Of a stretch of 64,000 nt of DNA, positions 31,314-42,642 are shown in pieces (within the stretch, counting starts at the first letter, position 1; each line of letters starts with the position of its first letter). The DNA lies in contig JAOPHQ010005514.1 in the NCBI GenBank assembly GCA_030340625.1, forward strand, positions 1 to 64,000, given 5' to 3'. The position numbers were made by a program, and so were the translations under genes. Source of the stretch: Merluccius polli. Its lineage: Eukaryota > Chordata > Actinopteri > Gadiformes > Merlucciidae. The notes beneath the pieces were generated by a model. The model did not search any database. It saw nothing but the letters and a program-made list of their open reading frames with translations, and was not told the origin of the DNA.

Positions 31314-34300
31314 CTAGGTAGCTTGTGTGGCCCACGTGTCACCCCTCTTGATCCACAGCCATCTCGATGCCTTCTCAGCCGCATCTGTGATGTTCTTGAT
31401 GGCTTTCTTGTTGTGCAGCCCCCTTATGCCCAGCAACCTGAGAGCCCTGCAGAGTGACTGGCCTGCGAACCCTCGGCATCCGACCTCGATGGGGTTGCAC
31501 CGAGTCTTCTAGCCGTTGCGCCGGCATTCGCCTACCAGCTCCTCATACTTGGCCCTCTTCCTCTCAAACGCCTCCTCCATCCGGTCTTCCCAGGGTACTA
31601 TCAGCTCCAGCAGCACCACTTGCCTTGTTGACTCTGACAAGAGAACCAAGTCTGGCCTGAGTGTGGTCACAGCAATGGTGTGTGGGACTTTGAGCTGTCT
31701 ACCCAGGTCCACCTTCAACTGCCAGTCCCTAGCTGTGGTCAGGAGCCCCCCTACTTGCCTTGGGCGATGTTGTGGCCTCTCTCCAGCTTTGATAAAGGCG
31801 ATGGAATGCCTTGCTGGTTGTTGCTGCTTGCTGAGTGTGATCCCCGAGCTGATGGTCTCTGCAATCACTTTCAGCACCTGGTCATGACGCCAACGGTAGC
31901 GCCCCTCACCAAGAGCTTTCGGGCAACAGCTCAGGATGTGCTCCAGTGACCCTCTCCTCTGGCACAGCGGGCACGCAGGTGATTCTGCCAGACCCCAACA
32001 GAAGAGGTTGGATGGGCTGGGGAGGACGTCATAGACTGACTGGATCAGGAACTTCATCCGGTATGGCTCTGCCTTCCAAAGTTCTGGCCATGAGATCTTC
32101 CGGTCCAGTGCCTGCTCCCATCTAGTCCATGCCCCCTGCAGTCTCATCCCGACCATCCTGCTTGAGCGGGTCTCCTCCACTCCCGCTCGAACCTCCTCCT
32201 GGATCATCTGACGCCTCTCCTTCCCTCTGGCCTTGTTGTACTGTGGTCTCGTGTTGCTCCCAAGCCCTGCCCGTCCTGACGCAACTGCTCCCATCAGCAC
32301 ACTGTGGCGCAGCCGTGCTTCGGCTTGGTCAACCGCATCCTGGGCTCTCCACTTCCGACCCGTCCGCACTTCAATCCCGGCTGAGGAGACTTTGGTGTCA
32401 CTTGAGTCCCTGTACAGCAGCACTTCTCTTGCACGGGTAACCATGAACTCCTCCGACAGACTGCTGAATGGAAGTCGCAGCTTGTTCTTATTCCCGTACA
32501 AGGCTATGCTGCTGAGGCTTTGAGGTAGGCCCAACCACCTGCGCAGGTAGCCACTGACCTTTCTCTCTAGGCCCTCAACGGTGGTTAGTGGGACATCGTA
32601 GACCAGCAGAGGCCAGAGGAGGCGTGGCAGGATGCCATGCTGGTATATCCAGGCTTTGAACTTGCCTGGCAAACCTGACTTGTCCACTGCCACTAGCCAG
32701 GTTCCCAGCTCTCTGCTGGTCGCTTTGAGCGCTGCTGTGTCCCCCAGGGTGCCATCGAAAATCTTCCCCAAGCTCTTCACTGGCTTCTCTGAGACCGATG
32801 GAATCTGGACGTCTCCCAGCGAAAAACGGAACTTGTCGGTCACCTTCCCCTTCTTCACCACCAGGGAACGGGACTTGGATGGCTTGAAGCCCATCCGCGC
32901 CCAGTTGATGAGCCGCTCAAGGCCCTGGAGAACCCACCTGCAGCCCGGCACAGATGTTGTGGTCACCGTCAGGTCATCCATAAACGCTCTGATGGGAGGC
33001 TGCCGTACACCTGACTTGGTGAGGGGTCCTCTGCACTCCACCTCTGCTGACTTGACAAGCATATTCATGGCCAAGGCAAACAGGATCACTGAGACGGTGC
33101 ACCCAGTGATTATGCCCTTCTCCAGCTCTCATGCTGATGTTACTGTCCCAGAGGTGACTCTCAAACTGAAGCAGCTGTAATAGTCCAGTATGAGGTCCCT
33201 GATCTTGCCTGGAACATGGTGCCGGTCAAGTGAGGTCTCCACCAGCTTGTGAGGAATTGACCCGTAGGCGTTGGACAGGTCGAGCCACAGAACCGCCAGG
33301 TCCCCGTTGCCCTCCCGGGCCTCTCGGACGAGCTGGGTGACAATTCCTGTGTGCTCGATACATCCTGGTACCTTAGAGATCCCCCCCTTCTGCACAGAGG
33401 TGTCGATGTACGCATTCTTCAGGAGGAACTCTGTCATGCGTCGGGCAACAATACTGAAGAATACCTTGCCCTCCACACTCAAGAGTGAGATGTTCCTGAA
33501 CTGCTCGATGGTACGTGAGTTCTCCTCCTTCGGAATCCATACGCCTTCTGCATGCCTCCACTGCTGGGCCACCTTCCCCCTTCTCCAGATGACCTTAAGG
33601 ATTTTCCATAGCCGCTGCAAGAGCCTGGGGCACCTCTTGTAGACAACGTATGGCACACCACTTGGACCAGGTGCTGAGGTGGATCTAGCTGCTCTGACCA
33701 CTTCCTCCACTTCTCTCAGGGTTGGCTCCTTGGTGTTGAACGCTGAAGTGGGTTCTGGTGGGGATATCAGCGTGCTGCAGGGCCCCAGATCCTGCTCCCT
33801 AGCGCTGTCACTGTAGGTTGCCCTGAGGTACTCGTCAACCTCTTCTTGAGAGCAGGCCAACTGCCCATCTCGCTTCTGCCCGAGGATTTTCTTGGTGAAG
33901 TTGAAGGGGTTTACAATGAAGGCGGCACGCTTCTTGGCTCTCCCCTTTCCCCTCTTCCTATGCCATTCAGCTCGCCAGAGTGTCGTGAGATTCCTCCTAA
34001 GGATGTTACGGAGTTCTGCTAGACCGGCCTTGTCCTCCTCCCTTGCCTGCTTGTACTGCCGTCCTAGCAGTCTCAGTTCTTGCCGCAGCTGACTGATCTT
34101 CTTCTGCCGTCGGTTTGGTTCCCCTGCACCATTGATCGTATGCTGCTCCTTGGTGCCAAACCTTTCGACAGCGATGCTGACAATCATTGTGCACATTGTG
34201 CGCAACTTCTGATCAGCATCCCCTCTGGCTGTGGCTTCGAGAACCTGATCCACATCTTCCTCGAACTGGCACCACTCTTTCCCCTTGTTGGCAGAAGGCC

Positions 34301-34535
34301 ACTTGACCCGACGGTGTTCTGAATGCCTGACCTGGGGTGTGGCTTGTGGGGCATGGAGGGTCTGGGCACTGTGGGGTGACTCCGGGCCGGGCTCCTCCTG
34401 CGTCTCACCAGGCACTGGTCCTGTGCGTTGCACCACTTGCCTCCCTGTCAAGCATTTCATCTTGGTCTGGTGGATCTTGAGACCACGTGGGTTTCTGCAG
34501 ACCTTGCCACATAAACAGACTGCACTCGTTGTCAT
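31314..34535 (-). pseudogene. HERO/R2-type retrotransposon polyprotein, near-complete (RT and restriction-like endonuclease)
   Basis: One minus-strand frame of 1,073 codons is interrupted only by in-frame stops TGA at 33131-33129 (codon 469) and TAG at 31511-31509 (codon 1009), and ends TAG at 31316-31314. Order: N-terminal zinc finger CLCGKVCRNPRGLKIHQTK; RT fingers with SAPGPSGVPYVVYK and WIPKEENSRTIEQFRNISLL; palm LWLDLSNAYGSIPH; ITGCT; catalytic FMDD (aspartates 520-521). A thumb region follows, then a CPLC...H...CC knuckle, and a PD-(D/E)xK-type restriction-like endonuclease with RPDLVL and LELIVPWEDRMEEAF. Past the TAG, RCNPIEVGCRGFAGQSL is still conserved. This fits site- or motif-preferring REL-type LINEs (R2/NeSL/HERO). 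Both internal stops fall where Trp TGG is expected. Bounded by 51-bp direct repeats. Confidence 0.88.
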
Positions 34536-34795
34536 ATTTCCGTTAGCTTGGGTCGATACCTGTATGTCCGTCCTGTTGGGGTGCTCATCCTCCCCCCCTC
34601 TCGGGCACCCCTGGGGGTATAACTCTTCGTAGCTTTTTTTGGGTACTCCCTCACGGGAGCTGCAGTTTGGGGTGCTAGCCCTCCCTGCCCCGGTTGCTGT
34701 CTCTCCAGCTGTCTGCTGCCTCTCCAGCTGTCACCACACTGTTCGTAGTTGTCATCCGGCCTGGTCCCGGAGGTCACTGGCTCTGCCAGAATGAA

Positions 34796-34846
34796 CTGGT
34801 TTATTATACACCTTCTGGTGCAACCTAGACACATCATCAGTGATGT
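34796..34846. repeat. 51-bp direct repeat, right copy
   Basis: Exact copy of 31172-31222. Beyond it (34847 on) the L2-like LINE continues. Confidence 0.92.
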
Positions 34847-36540
34847 TCCACTATAGCGGCGCCAAAACAGAGAAGAGTTGTGACTTTGCTGTGCGACCTT
34901 TGCTTGCTCTTAGCGATGGCGATACCAGCCAGCCAGCTGAGGTACTCAAGCTGGGGCGTGGGGTCTGACTAACGCTTGGAGGTAGGTAGGGGCTGTTCCG
35001 TTGACAGCCTTGTAGGCCAGTACCATTTTCTTAAATCTGATGCCAGCTACTACAGGGAGCCAGTGGAGGTCACAGAAGAGGGGGTCACATGGGAGAATTT
35101 TGGTAAGTTGAACATGAGTGCTGCAGTGTTCTGGATACGCTGCAAAGGTTTGATCGCGGGGGCAGGGAGTCCAGCCAGGAGCGAGTTGCAGTAGTCAATG
35201 CAGGAGATGACGAGCGCTTGGACCAAGAGCTGTGCTGCTTCCCTCGTGATGAAGGGCCGGATACTTCGAATGTTGTAGAGAGCAAATCTGCAGGATCGGG
35301 CCACCGCAGTGATGTTGGCCGTACAGCATAGCTGATTGTCAAGTACCACGCCGAGGTGCCTCGCAGTTGGTAAAGGACGTACCGCAATGTCCTCGACAGT
35401 GACCAGTACGTCCATGTGAGGGCAGTCTTTCCCTGTCAGACATTCTGAGATGCGTGTTGCCATCAGGCTGTCAGAGGATGGGAAAGACGGGAGTAGTTGA
35501 GTGTTCTCCACGTAGCAGTGATAGGAGAAACCATAAGATGTGATTACAGAGCCTAGGGATCTAGTATATAGGGAGAACAGAAGCATTCCTAGTACTGAGC
35601 CTTGAGGGACACCGGTGTCAAGAGAGCAGGATTTGGACAAGGAGCCAGTGATGCCGAGTTCAGTGAGAGTAGAGGAGGATCTGGTGGTTCATGGTGTCGA
35701 ACGCCGCAGACAGGTCAAGGAGAATGAGAAACAATGAGAGGGACAAGGCTATGGAGGCATAGCAGGAAGTCAGCCCTCCTCGTCACCATGAGGAGGGCTG
35801 TCTCAGTGGAGTGTGGAGTGTGTCTTGAAACCTGACTGATGGGGATCAAGCAGGTTGTTTTGTGAGGGATAGGAGGACAGTTGGTTAGAGATGGCATGTT
35901 CCAGAGTTTTAAAAAGCAATGAAAGAAGAGATACCGGTCTGAAGTTCCGGATGTCAGCGGTGTCAAGGGTAGGTTTCTTAAGGAGCGGCTTGACTCAGCA
36001 GTTTTGAAGGAACGCTGGAATAAGGCCTGAAATGAGGGAGGAGTTGATGAGAGTGGTGGGGAACGGCAGGATGTTGTAGTAAAGTAGGTTACAAAGTCAT
36101 CAGCTGTGAGGGAGGAAGGGAGGGGAGGGAGGGAGGGGTGAGGAGAGAAGAGAAGAGAACATGGAAAACAGTTTCCTGGGGTTAGAGGCAGAGGAGTTGA
36201 TCTTGGTTTGGTAGAAGGTAGATTTAGCTGCTGACACAATAGAGGTGAAGTCTGAGAGGAGGTGAAAGTAGTGAGAGAGATCATCAGCACAGTCTTCCAT
36301 TATCTCTCAGCTGCCCGTAACTCTTTTCTACTGGTCTGGTGGTGAAGGGACAGAGGGAGTCCAACAAGGAGGAGAGGGAAGATAGCAGAGTGGAGGAGAT
36401 TTCCTCGGTTGACAGTAGAGAATTGTTCTGGAGATGGTAGTAAGGAGAGAACAGTTGAGAGGAGTGTAGAGGGAGAGAGAGATTTCAGGTTACGGCGGGT
36501 GGTGACAGTGTGAGGAGTAGGGATGAGGAAGGTTTGTTCT
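34847..36540 (-). pseudogene. L2-like LINE ORF2, 5' part
   Basis: Minus-strand frames include TADDFVTYF (about 36110), then the RT palm GVPQGSVLGMLLFSLYTRSL (35610-35550). The catalytic YADD is replaced by YVEN (35521-35510 region). Downstream are TARHLGVVLDNQLCCTANIT, ARSCRFALYNIRSIRPF and QALVISCIDYCNSLLAGLP (35350-35170). AYKAVNGTAP is in another frame near 35010. Several frameshifts, a deletion between palm and thumb, and the lost catalytic aspartates make it inactive. The endonuclease domain is missing, as in typical 5'-truncated copies. Confidence 0.8.
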
Positions 36541-36600
36541 GAGAACCCGGTGCATCTAGTGGCTAAATATCGTCTATACCTCCTTTAAATATGTTTAAAT

Positions 36601-36641
36601 ATAGCGCACATATATGTGTGTGTTTGTGTGTGTGTATGTGT

Positions 36642-36688
<47 letters not shown>

Positions 36689-37549
36689 TGACGACAGTTA
36701 ATCCACCCACATGACATACTTAACAAACACAAAGAAAATGTCCATCAGTATGAGGCAGACCATGGCTCCTCTCTTTCATCCCCAGCACCGCTAGGTCTAA
36801 TCAAAGCTCCTTTTCTTTCTCTGTCTTTTGATTGGCCACTGTGTCTGACATAGCACAGTGGCTCTTCTGTTTCTAGAGCGCCATGAACAGAATCCTCAAG
36901 TAAAGAATTAAACAACACACTCAGACACACCAACCAGTGAAATATTTTCTGAATAATATTTTCTGCGGAAATATATCAAAATCCCCTTTTTTCTCTTTCC
37001 TTGCCAGGGTTTTTCAAGTGACCGACCAAAATGACAGCAGAAGAGAAATGTTCAAAGACATGCTAGTGCATTAGTCAGGCTGTTATCATAATGTCCGTGG
37101 CAAATAGTTCTCTCTTTCATCTGTTAGGGCGCTCTTGTGACTTCCTGATTATCAGGACATTAACATAAAAATTCCATCATCTTATTTTGCCATAGAATTG
37201 AGTCCTTTTATTATAGTGTGGATAGAGACAATAAAACATGTGAAACATGGGAAATATTTGAAACATGTGAAAACAGGTACATATTTTCTCCTGGTTTCTA
37301 TTGACCTTGTAACATCGGCTTCACTTAACCTAATGTATGAAACCAAAAATGTTGACATTTTCTTTCTGCCAAAAAAACAACAACATTTCAGTTGCAGCTA
37401 TGCCCGCATGATGAGTCTGTCGCCTGGACGTCCTACAATGAACTGTAAATAATGTATCTTTTTAGCTAAAGCGTATTTACTTGTGTATTTCCTCTTAATA
37501 TGTTCCTAGTGGCAACATGTAGCCAGTTGAGGATTTATAGGGGGTCTTG

Positions 37550-37591
<42 letters not shown>

Positions 37592-38017
37592 GGTGTGATT
37601 GGCTGTATTAGTCAGCATCATGAATGGCTGAGCCATGAGCTGATTTCAGTTGACCTGCCTGAACTAACGCAATGGTTAATTTAGACAAATTACAGTGTGT
37701 GTGTGTTTACACGACACGTCTCAACCAGACAAATTACTCTGCCATTAACTTGTAACACTTCTAATGCATCAAGTATTTGCTCCTGACACACTAGGTTCTT
37801 CTGAAGAACTTTAATGGTCGTAATCCTTACGCAGACACCAGGGAGATGAGAGTGTAGGAGGTGGCGGTTAGAGGTCGTGATGAGGCGTACCGTGTCTTAT
37901 ATTCGAGAAACGTGTTCTCTCCCCAACAGAGTTAAATGTAGATTCCTGAGTCGCCTGCCTGTTTGTGTGGGCGCGGACCGGCAAGAGTTGTGACTGTTAG
38001 GCCCCTTAGGCTGAGAG

Positions 38018-38081
<64 letters not shown>

Positions 38082-38977
38082 AACATCAAATGACAGCCAT
38101 GAGGATTGAAACAAGATATTGTGCACAAATTGGAAAAGAATATTAAATTAAATGTTAAAGAACAACATCAAACTGACATTAGCATTACATGATGCACAAA
38201 ACAGCACAGGAATGTGAGAGTGTCTGACGGGCTGGGCGAGTTTTGTAGCAATTACACAACCATATGAGAATTGAGGACGACCCAGGCAGCTTTGACTAAA
38301 AGTTATATTTTGAATGATACTCCTACTCTGCCCTAAAGCATACCTACCAATCCAATTGAATCTAGCCGAAACCAATTGTGAAATGTAACCATTTGTGCAA
38401 TAGTTCTAATTTTCCATCCTTGTGTCATGTATAGACGACATTCACGCAACGACTTGATCAACTTCACTCTGTGAATAAAACTTGAGACACAACAAACCAA
38501 CACTGTCTCCTTTCAACGCGGCTCCTTAACCTTGGACGGCGAAGCGACCTTAGTGATTCAACACGCTTCCCTTCAATTAGAGCCGCTCCTCAGACAGGAT
38601 TTAGCTTCCTTTGTCACATATCAGCCTTCAGGCGGCAAGCGAGACCAAAGGATTGGATTTACGTCTCGGGGACAGGGTTGTGCTTTTCAGATTAGTGTGT
38701 TTTAAGAAAGGTCAAGGCTAAAGAGGACATTTAAAAAAGACATGATTCCCCTCTCGTTTCATCAAGGGGGACAGGAAGTAGCACTACACCGGGAGACGGT
38801 GTCGGTGCTTCCCAGGAGGCTTTGCGTTGACAAACAGACATGCGTGTGCACGCGCGCGCGCACACACACACACACGCACACACATACATACATTTTTGGT
38901 CAGATCCACACTCCCACATCCCAACATTTTCTCCTCTCCTTTCTTTTCCTTTCGTCTCCTCTCTCACTCTCTGTCTT

Positions 38978-39015
<38 letters not shown>

Positions 39016-39230
39016 ACTGATGATCAAGCCAAAGCTTGAACTCCCTAGAGGTTTTTCAATTCAGCTGTTAGATTTCAAGTCTGAGCTTCCAGCCTCAAAG
39101 CTTCTGAAATCCCCTCTCATCACACTGGTTGGCGTTTAGCATTAAACGAGATGGATCCATGTTCCCCTTATAACGGAACTCAATTACGCTCCTTAAGATT
39201 TGGGGGGGGGGGGGGGGGGGGGGTAAGTGA
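36601..39230. repeat. microsatellite-rich, gene-poor stretch
   Basis: (GT)n lies at 36617-36688, (CA)n at 37556-37588, (GA)n at 38005-38078, CA/CG-rich runs at 38845-38884 and 38979-39013, and a G run at 39201-39223. No exons were recognised between them. Frames rich in His/Thr, Cys/Val or Ser/Leu are translations of these repeats. Confidence 0.85.
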
Positions 39231-40011
39231 CAGCCGACTGAGATAATTGCTGCATGTTAGTGAAGGCTTATAGTGGGAACATTAACAAGATGTTAATTAT
39301 TTCTATAGTTAGAAGGCAGGCTCCCCTTCTGCCCCTGCCCCTTAGTATTTACATTTTTCTTTCTCTCTGTCACATTGGTATTCTAGTCATGGGTTCTCAG
39401 AGACAGTGTGCAAGCAAAGCTAATTGTGGGGTTAGTTAGCACCGTGTGGTGTAGAGAGGACAGCCTCACGATGGTGACATCAGAGGTTCCTGTCCAGCCC
39501 CCCTGGACAGGTGACCCGACGACACTAGAAAATCACAGAGATAATCACAGACTGAAATCACAGACTGCATGTTTTCCTACTAACAGCTTCCTTTTCATGT
39601 CTTCTAGGTTGCTTTGCTCCAAGTGCCAAAGCGCTATATCCAATCCAAATCTACACAATGCTATTGCATTTCTCTACCATGTGACAAATGCAAAACAGTA
39701 AACCATTAAGAGTTATAAACGCAAACAGCCCACTTATTAGAGTTTGAGTGCTTAGCAAACATTAAATAAGTGATTGGATTATCAAAATAAATTATTTGAG
39801 ATGATGAAATAACTTAATCATCTAAAAAATGACAACAAAAGACTTTCTGAAGCAAATTATTTCCTCACAGTAATCAATTTCAAGGGCAGAATATTATTGA
39901 GTGCACTATAACTTAGAACTTAGAACTTGTATAACACTTCACCCATATTTTTGGAGCTGTGTTTACTCTTTAAAGTCAGACAAACCAGAGTAGTGAGTAT
40001 ACATAGTATAT
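39231..40011. other. AT-rich sequence without a recognised feature
   Basis: No supported exon, element terminus or repeat was found. The small frames lack splice or promoter context. Confidence 0.5.
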
Positions 40012-40175
40012 GTGGTCCTGACCAGTTCAACTGTTAGCTTAGAGCATGGCATTCATTGCCGGGGTTAGGGGTTCGATTCCCACAGAGACCACCCATATTA
40101 AAAATGTATGCACGCACAGTATTGTAAGTTGCTTTGGATATAAGCATCCACCAAATGGCATAAACTTATATATAC
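40012..40175 (+). mobile_element. tRNA-derived SINE with LINE-like tail
   Basis: A degraded A box (TTAGCTTAGAGCATGG, about 40035) and a good B box (GGTTCGATTCC at 40070-40080) give a tRNA-like head. The tail TAAGTTGCTTTGGATATAAG...CCAAATGGCAT matches the 3' end of the L2-like LINE at 30785-30830. That suggests the SINE used that LINE's machinery. There is no cloverleaf, so it is not a tRNA gene. Confidence 0.7.
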
Positions 40176-40869
40176 AAATGTAAACAATTTTTTAAAACTC
40201 AAATTTGACCAATATTGTAGTTGTAGCCATCTGCTGTACAAATAATATAGAAAAAAATGCATTCTTCAACATAGTCTTCATTTAGAATCTCTTCTCACAT
40301 CTTCTCCCTCTCACCCTCTAGTCTATCCATTCTAGGAATGTATTTATTTATTTATTGATGTATTTACATATTTATTTAATTTAACCTTTATATGACCAGA
40401 TGAGTCTACTTGAGATTAAAATCTCATTTCCAAGACCGACCTGGTCAAGAAAGAAGCAAAAGAAGTTTAAAGACAAGGAATGAAAAAGAAAATGAGCTCT
40501 CAAATAATCAGTCAGAAGTATACTGTTGGTTATCATGCAGACACAGGTCAGTGGAGCTGCTGAAGTGGGCTTCTACAACACTTCAATGAGTGCTTGTTCG
40601 CAGGGCTCATTAATTAAGATTAAGGTCTTGAACAATGCCAGCCGTTTATGTGCAACCATATCATTTATGCAGATAATATTCATTAGCGTAAATCTTTTTA
40701 ATCAGATTTAAAAAAAATTTCACCTGAAATAATTAATTATCCATTGAAATACAGGGAATGGTAGTTTAGATTTGTATTTAGATGATTTACATGCAAATCG
40801 AAACAAACAAGTCCTCTGAATTATGATTGTAATTTTGAAGATTTTCTCATTCTTAAAAAGGAACACTAT

Positions 40870-42425
40870 AAAGAATATAGCTGCAAGCAGCAATGTGGGA
40901 CCCATGCCAATCGGGCGATCAACGGAATAAAAGATACGTCAAACCCTTCCCAAGATATAAGCTCACATCGAAATCTGCGCCTTCGCCGCTGCTTTCGATT
41001 GCCTGTAGCAGGCGCATGAAGTTGAAAATTGACAACGCTACTAAGTAACTTTTGTGCGGATCGGTCTGAAGATGGTCTGTGCCGATTTTCTTGAGAATCA
41101 GACAAAATTTGCGACGGATGAAAATTTTGTTTTGCTTTCGCTAAAATCCAATATGGCGGCCGAATTCTTATGATGACGTGAAAAGTTTAGCAAGATCCTG
41201 AAAGGGGACATTCCACAGTATCAGCAGACATGAACATTTAGTGTCAAATCCAAACATGTCAAGAGAAATGAGCAAAAATGCAATTTTGTTAATTACAGCG
41301 CCCCCTAGTGGACAAATGACACTAAATTTGTTTTGCCCACTTCGGAGGGAGTCTCGATGCACGTGACCAAGTTTGGTCTTCGGAAGTCAAAGCGTCGCCG
41401 AGATACGAGCAAACTTCCTGTTTGGTGGCGTTGCCGCCAATAGCGATTGGCTAACGTGAACATTTGGCATAAACTATCAATGGGGCAACCCACAGTATCT
41501 GCAGATATCACAATTTCATTTCCAATAAAAACACATCAAGAGTTATGAGAATGTTTTGCTAGTTACAGCGCCCCCTAGGGACCAAATGACACCAGATTAC
41601 ATTATTATGAAAATGCAAATGTTCGTGTGCCTTCTTTATTCTTTCATTCTATTCGCCCCAGCCACCAGTCCATTTTCCATACTGTGGTCCGTGCTGGACT
41701 AGAACCGTCGACCCTCCCGTTCCCAAGCCAAGTCTCTATGGACTGAGCTACTGCCTGGTGTATCCTAGCCGTGTGATTTTTACATAGTATGTAAGAGAAA
41801 TGAGCAAAAATGCAATTTTGTTAATTACAGCGCCCCCTAGTGGACAAATGACACCAAATTTGTTTTGCCCACTTCGGAGGGAGTCTCGATGCACGTGACC
41901 AAGTTTGGTCTTCGGAAGTCAAAGCGTCGCCGAGTTACGAGCAAACTTCCTGTTTGGCGGCGTTGCCGCCAATGGCGATTGGCTAACGTGAAAAGTTGGC
42001 ATAAACTATCAATGGGGCAACCCACAGTATCTGCAGATATCACAATTTCATTTCCAGTAAAAACACATCAAGAGTTATGAGCAAAAACAATGTTTTGCTA
42101 ATTACAGCGCCCCCTAGGGACCAAATGACACCAGATTTGTTTCCTACACTTGGGACAGAGCCTCGAAGCATGCCATCAAATTTTATTTTGATACGTCAAA
42201 GCGTTCCCGAGATATGAGCTCACATCGAAATCGCTGCATTCGTCGCTGATTTCGATTGGCTGTAACGGGCACACAAAGTCGAAATTGAAAAATCCATCTC
42301 CTAACTTTTGTGTGGATTGGTCTGAAGATAGTCTGTGTTGATTTTCATGAGAATCCGTCAAAAATTGCGACCTGTGAAACTTTTTTTTCACTTTCGACAA
42401 AATCAAAGATGGCGGAAAATCTGTT
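40870..42425. repeat. dispersed fish repeat in A-B-B'-A' block order
   Basis: Block B (41267-41600) and B' (41797-42135) are about 90 percent alike, sharing TTACAGCGCCCCCTAG[TG]G, CGATGCACGTGACCAAGTTT and ACTATCAATGGGGCAACCCA. Block A (about 40920-41165) and A' (about 42190-42415) share AGCTCACATCGAAATC and GGTCTGAAGAT[GA]GTCTGTG. All are in the same orientation. This is a common non-coding repeat of fish; I cannot assign a class. Frames over it are not proteins. Confidence 0.7.
41640..41775 (-). mobile_element. tRNA-derived SINE between the repeat blocks
   Basis: On the minus strand an A box (AGTAGCTCAGTCCATAGAG, about 41755) and a B box (GGTTCTAGTCC, about 41705) are correctly spaced. It lies in the interval separating B and B'. 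It may be a young insertion or part of the composite repeat. Confidence 0.6.
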
Positions 42426-42544
42426 ATGACGCATTATGACGTCATAGGGTGCTTTGAAGTCGGCATGATCCAAGGAATCCAATGGTACCTTGTTTTTGAA
42501 AAAGCGGCGCTAGAGCGTGTTTAGTGCCGACATGTAACTTGGTG

Positions 42545-42640
42545 AAATTGAACATGCAAACTGTCCACACACACACACTATGTAAAGCGCTTTGGGTGTC
42601 TTGAAAAGCGCTATATAAATGCAATTAATTATTATTAATT
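42545..42640 (+). mobile_element. SINE/LINE 3' tail with ATT repeat
   Basis: The tail motif GTAAAGCGCTTTGGGTGTCT...AAAAGCGCTATATAAATGC is followed by (ATT)n, a common end of fish retroposons. No head is recognised. Confidence 0.5.
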
Positions 42641-42642
42641 AA

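Larger units (their letters stand above)
29760..36584. mobile_element. TTAA-flanked Kolobok-like element interrupted by a LINE
   Basis: The left end AGGAGCTATAGACGATATTT (29760) is mirrored by AAATATCGTCTATACCTCCT ending at 36584, one mismatch in 20. TTAA flanks both (29756-29759, 36585-36588). Kolobok and piggyBac both duplicate TTAA. The 5' exon-like frame at 30057 resembles Kolobok-type MITEs of fish. Without the inserted LINE the element would be about 1.0-1.1 kb. Confidence 0.75.

Noticed and set aside
40030..40110. tRNA gene
   Set aside because: A and B boxes are present, but no cloverleaf can be drawn and a LINE-like tail follows; it is a SINE head. The same applies to 41700-41770.
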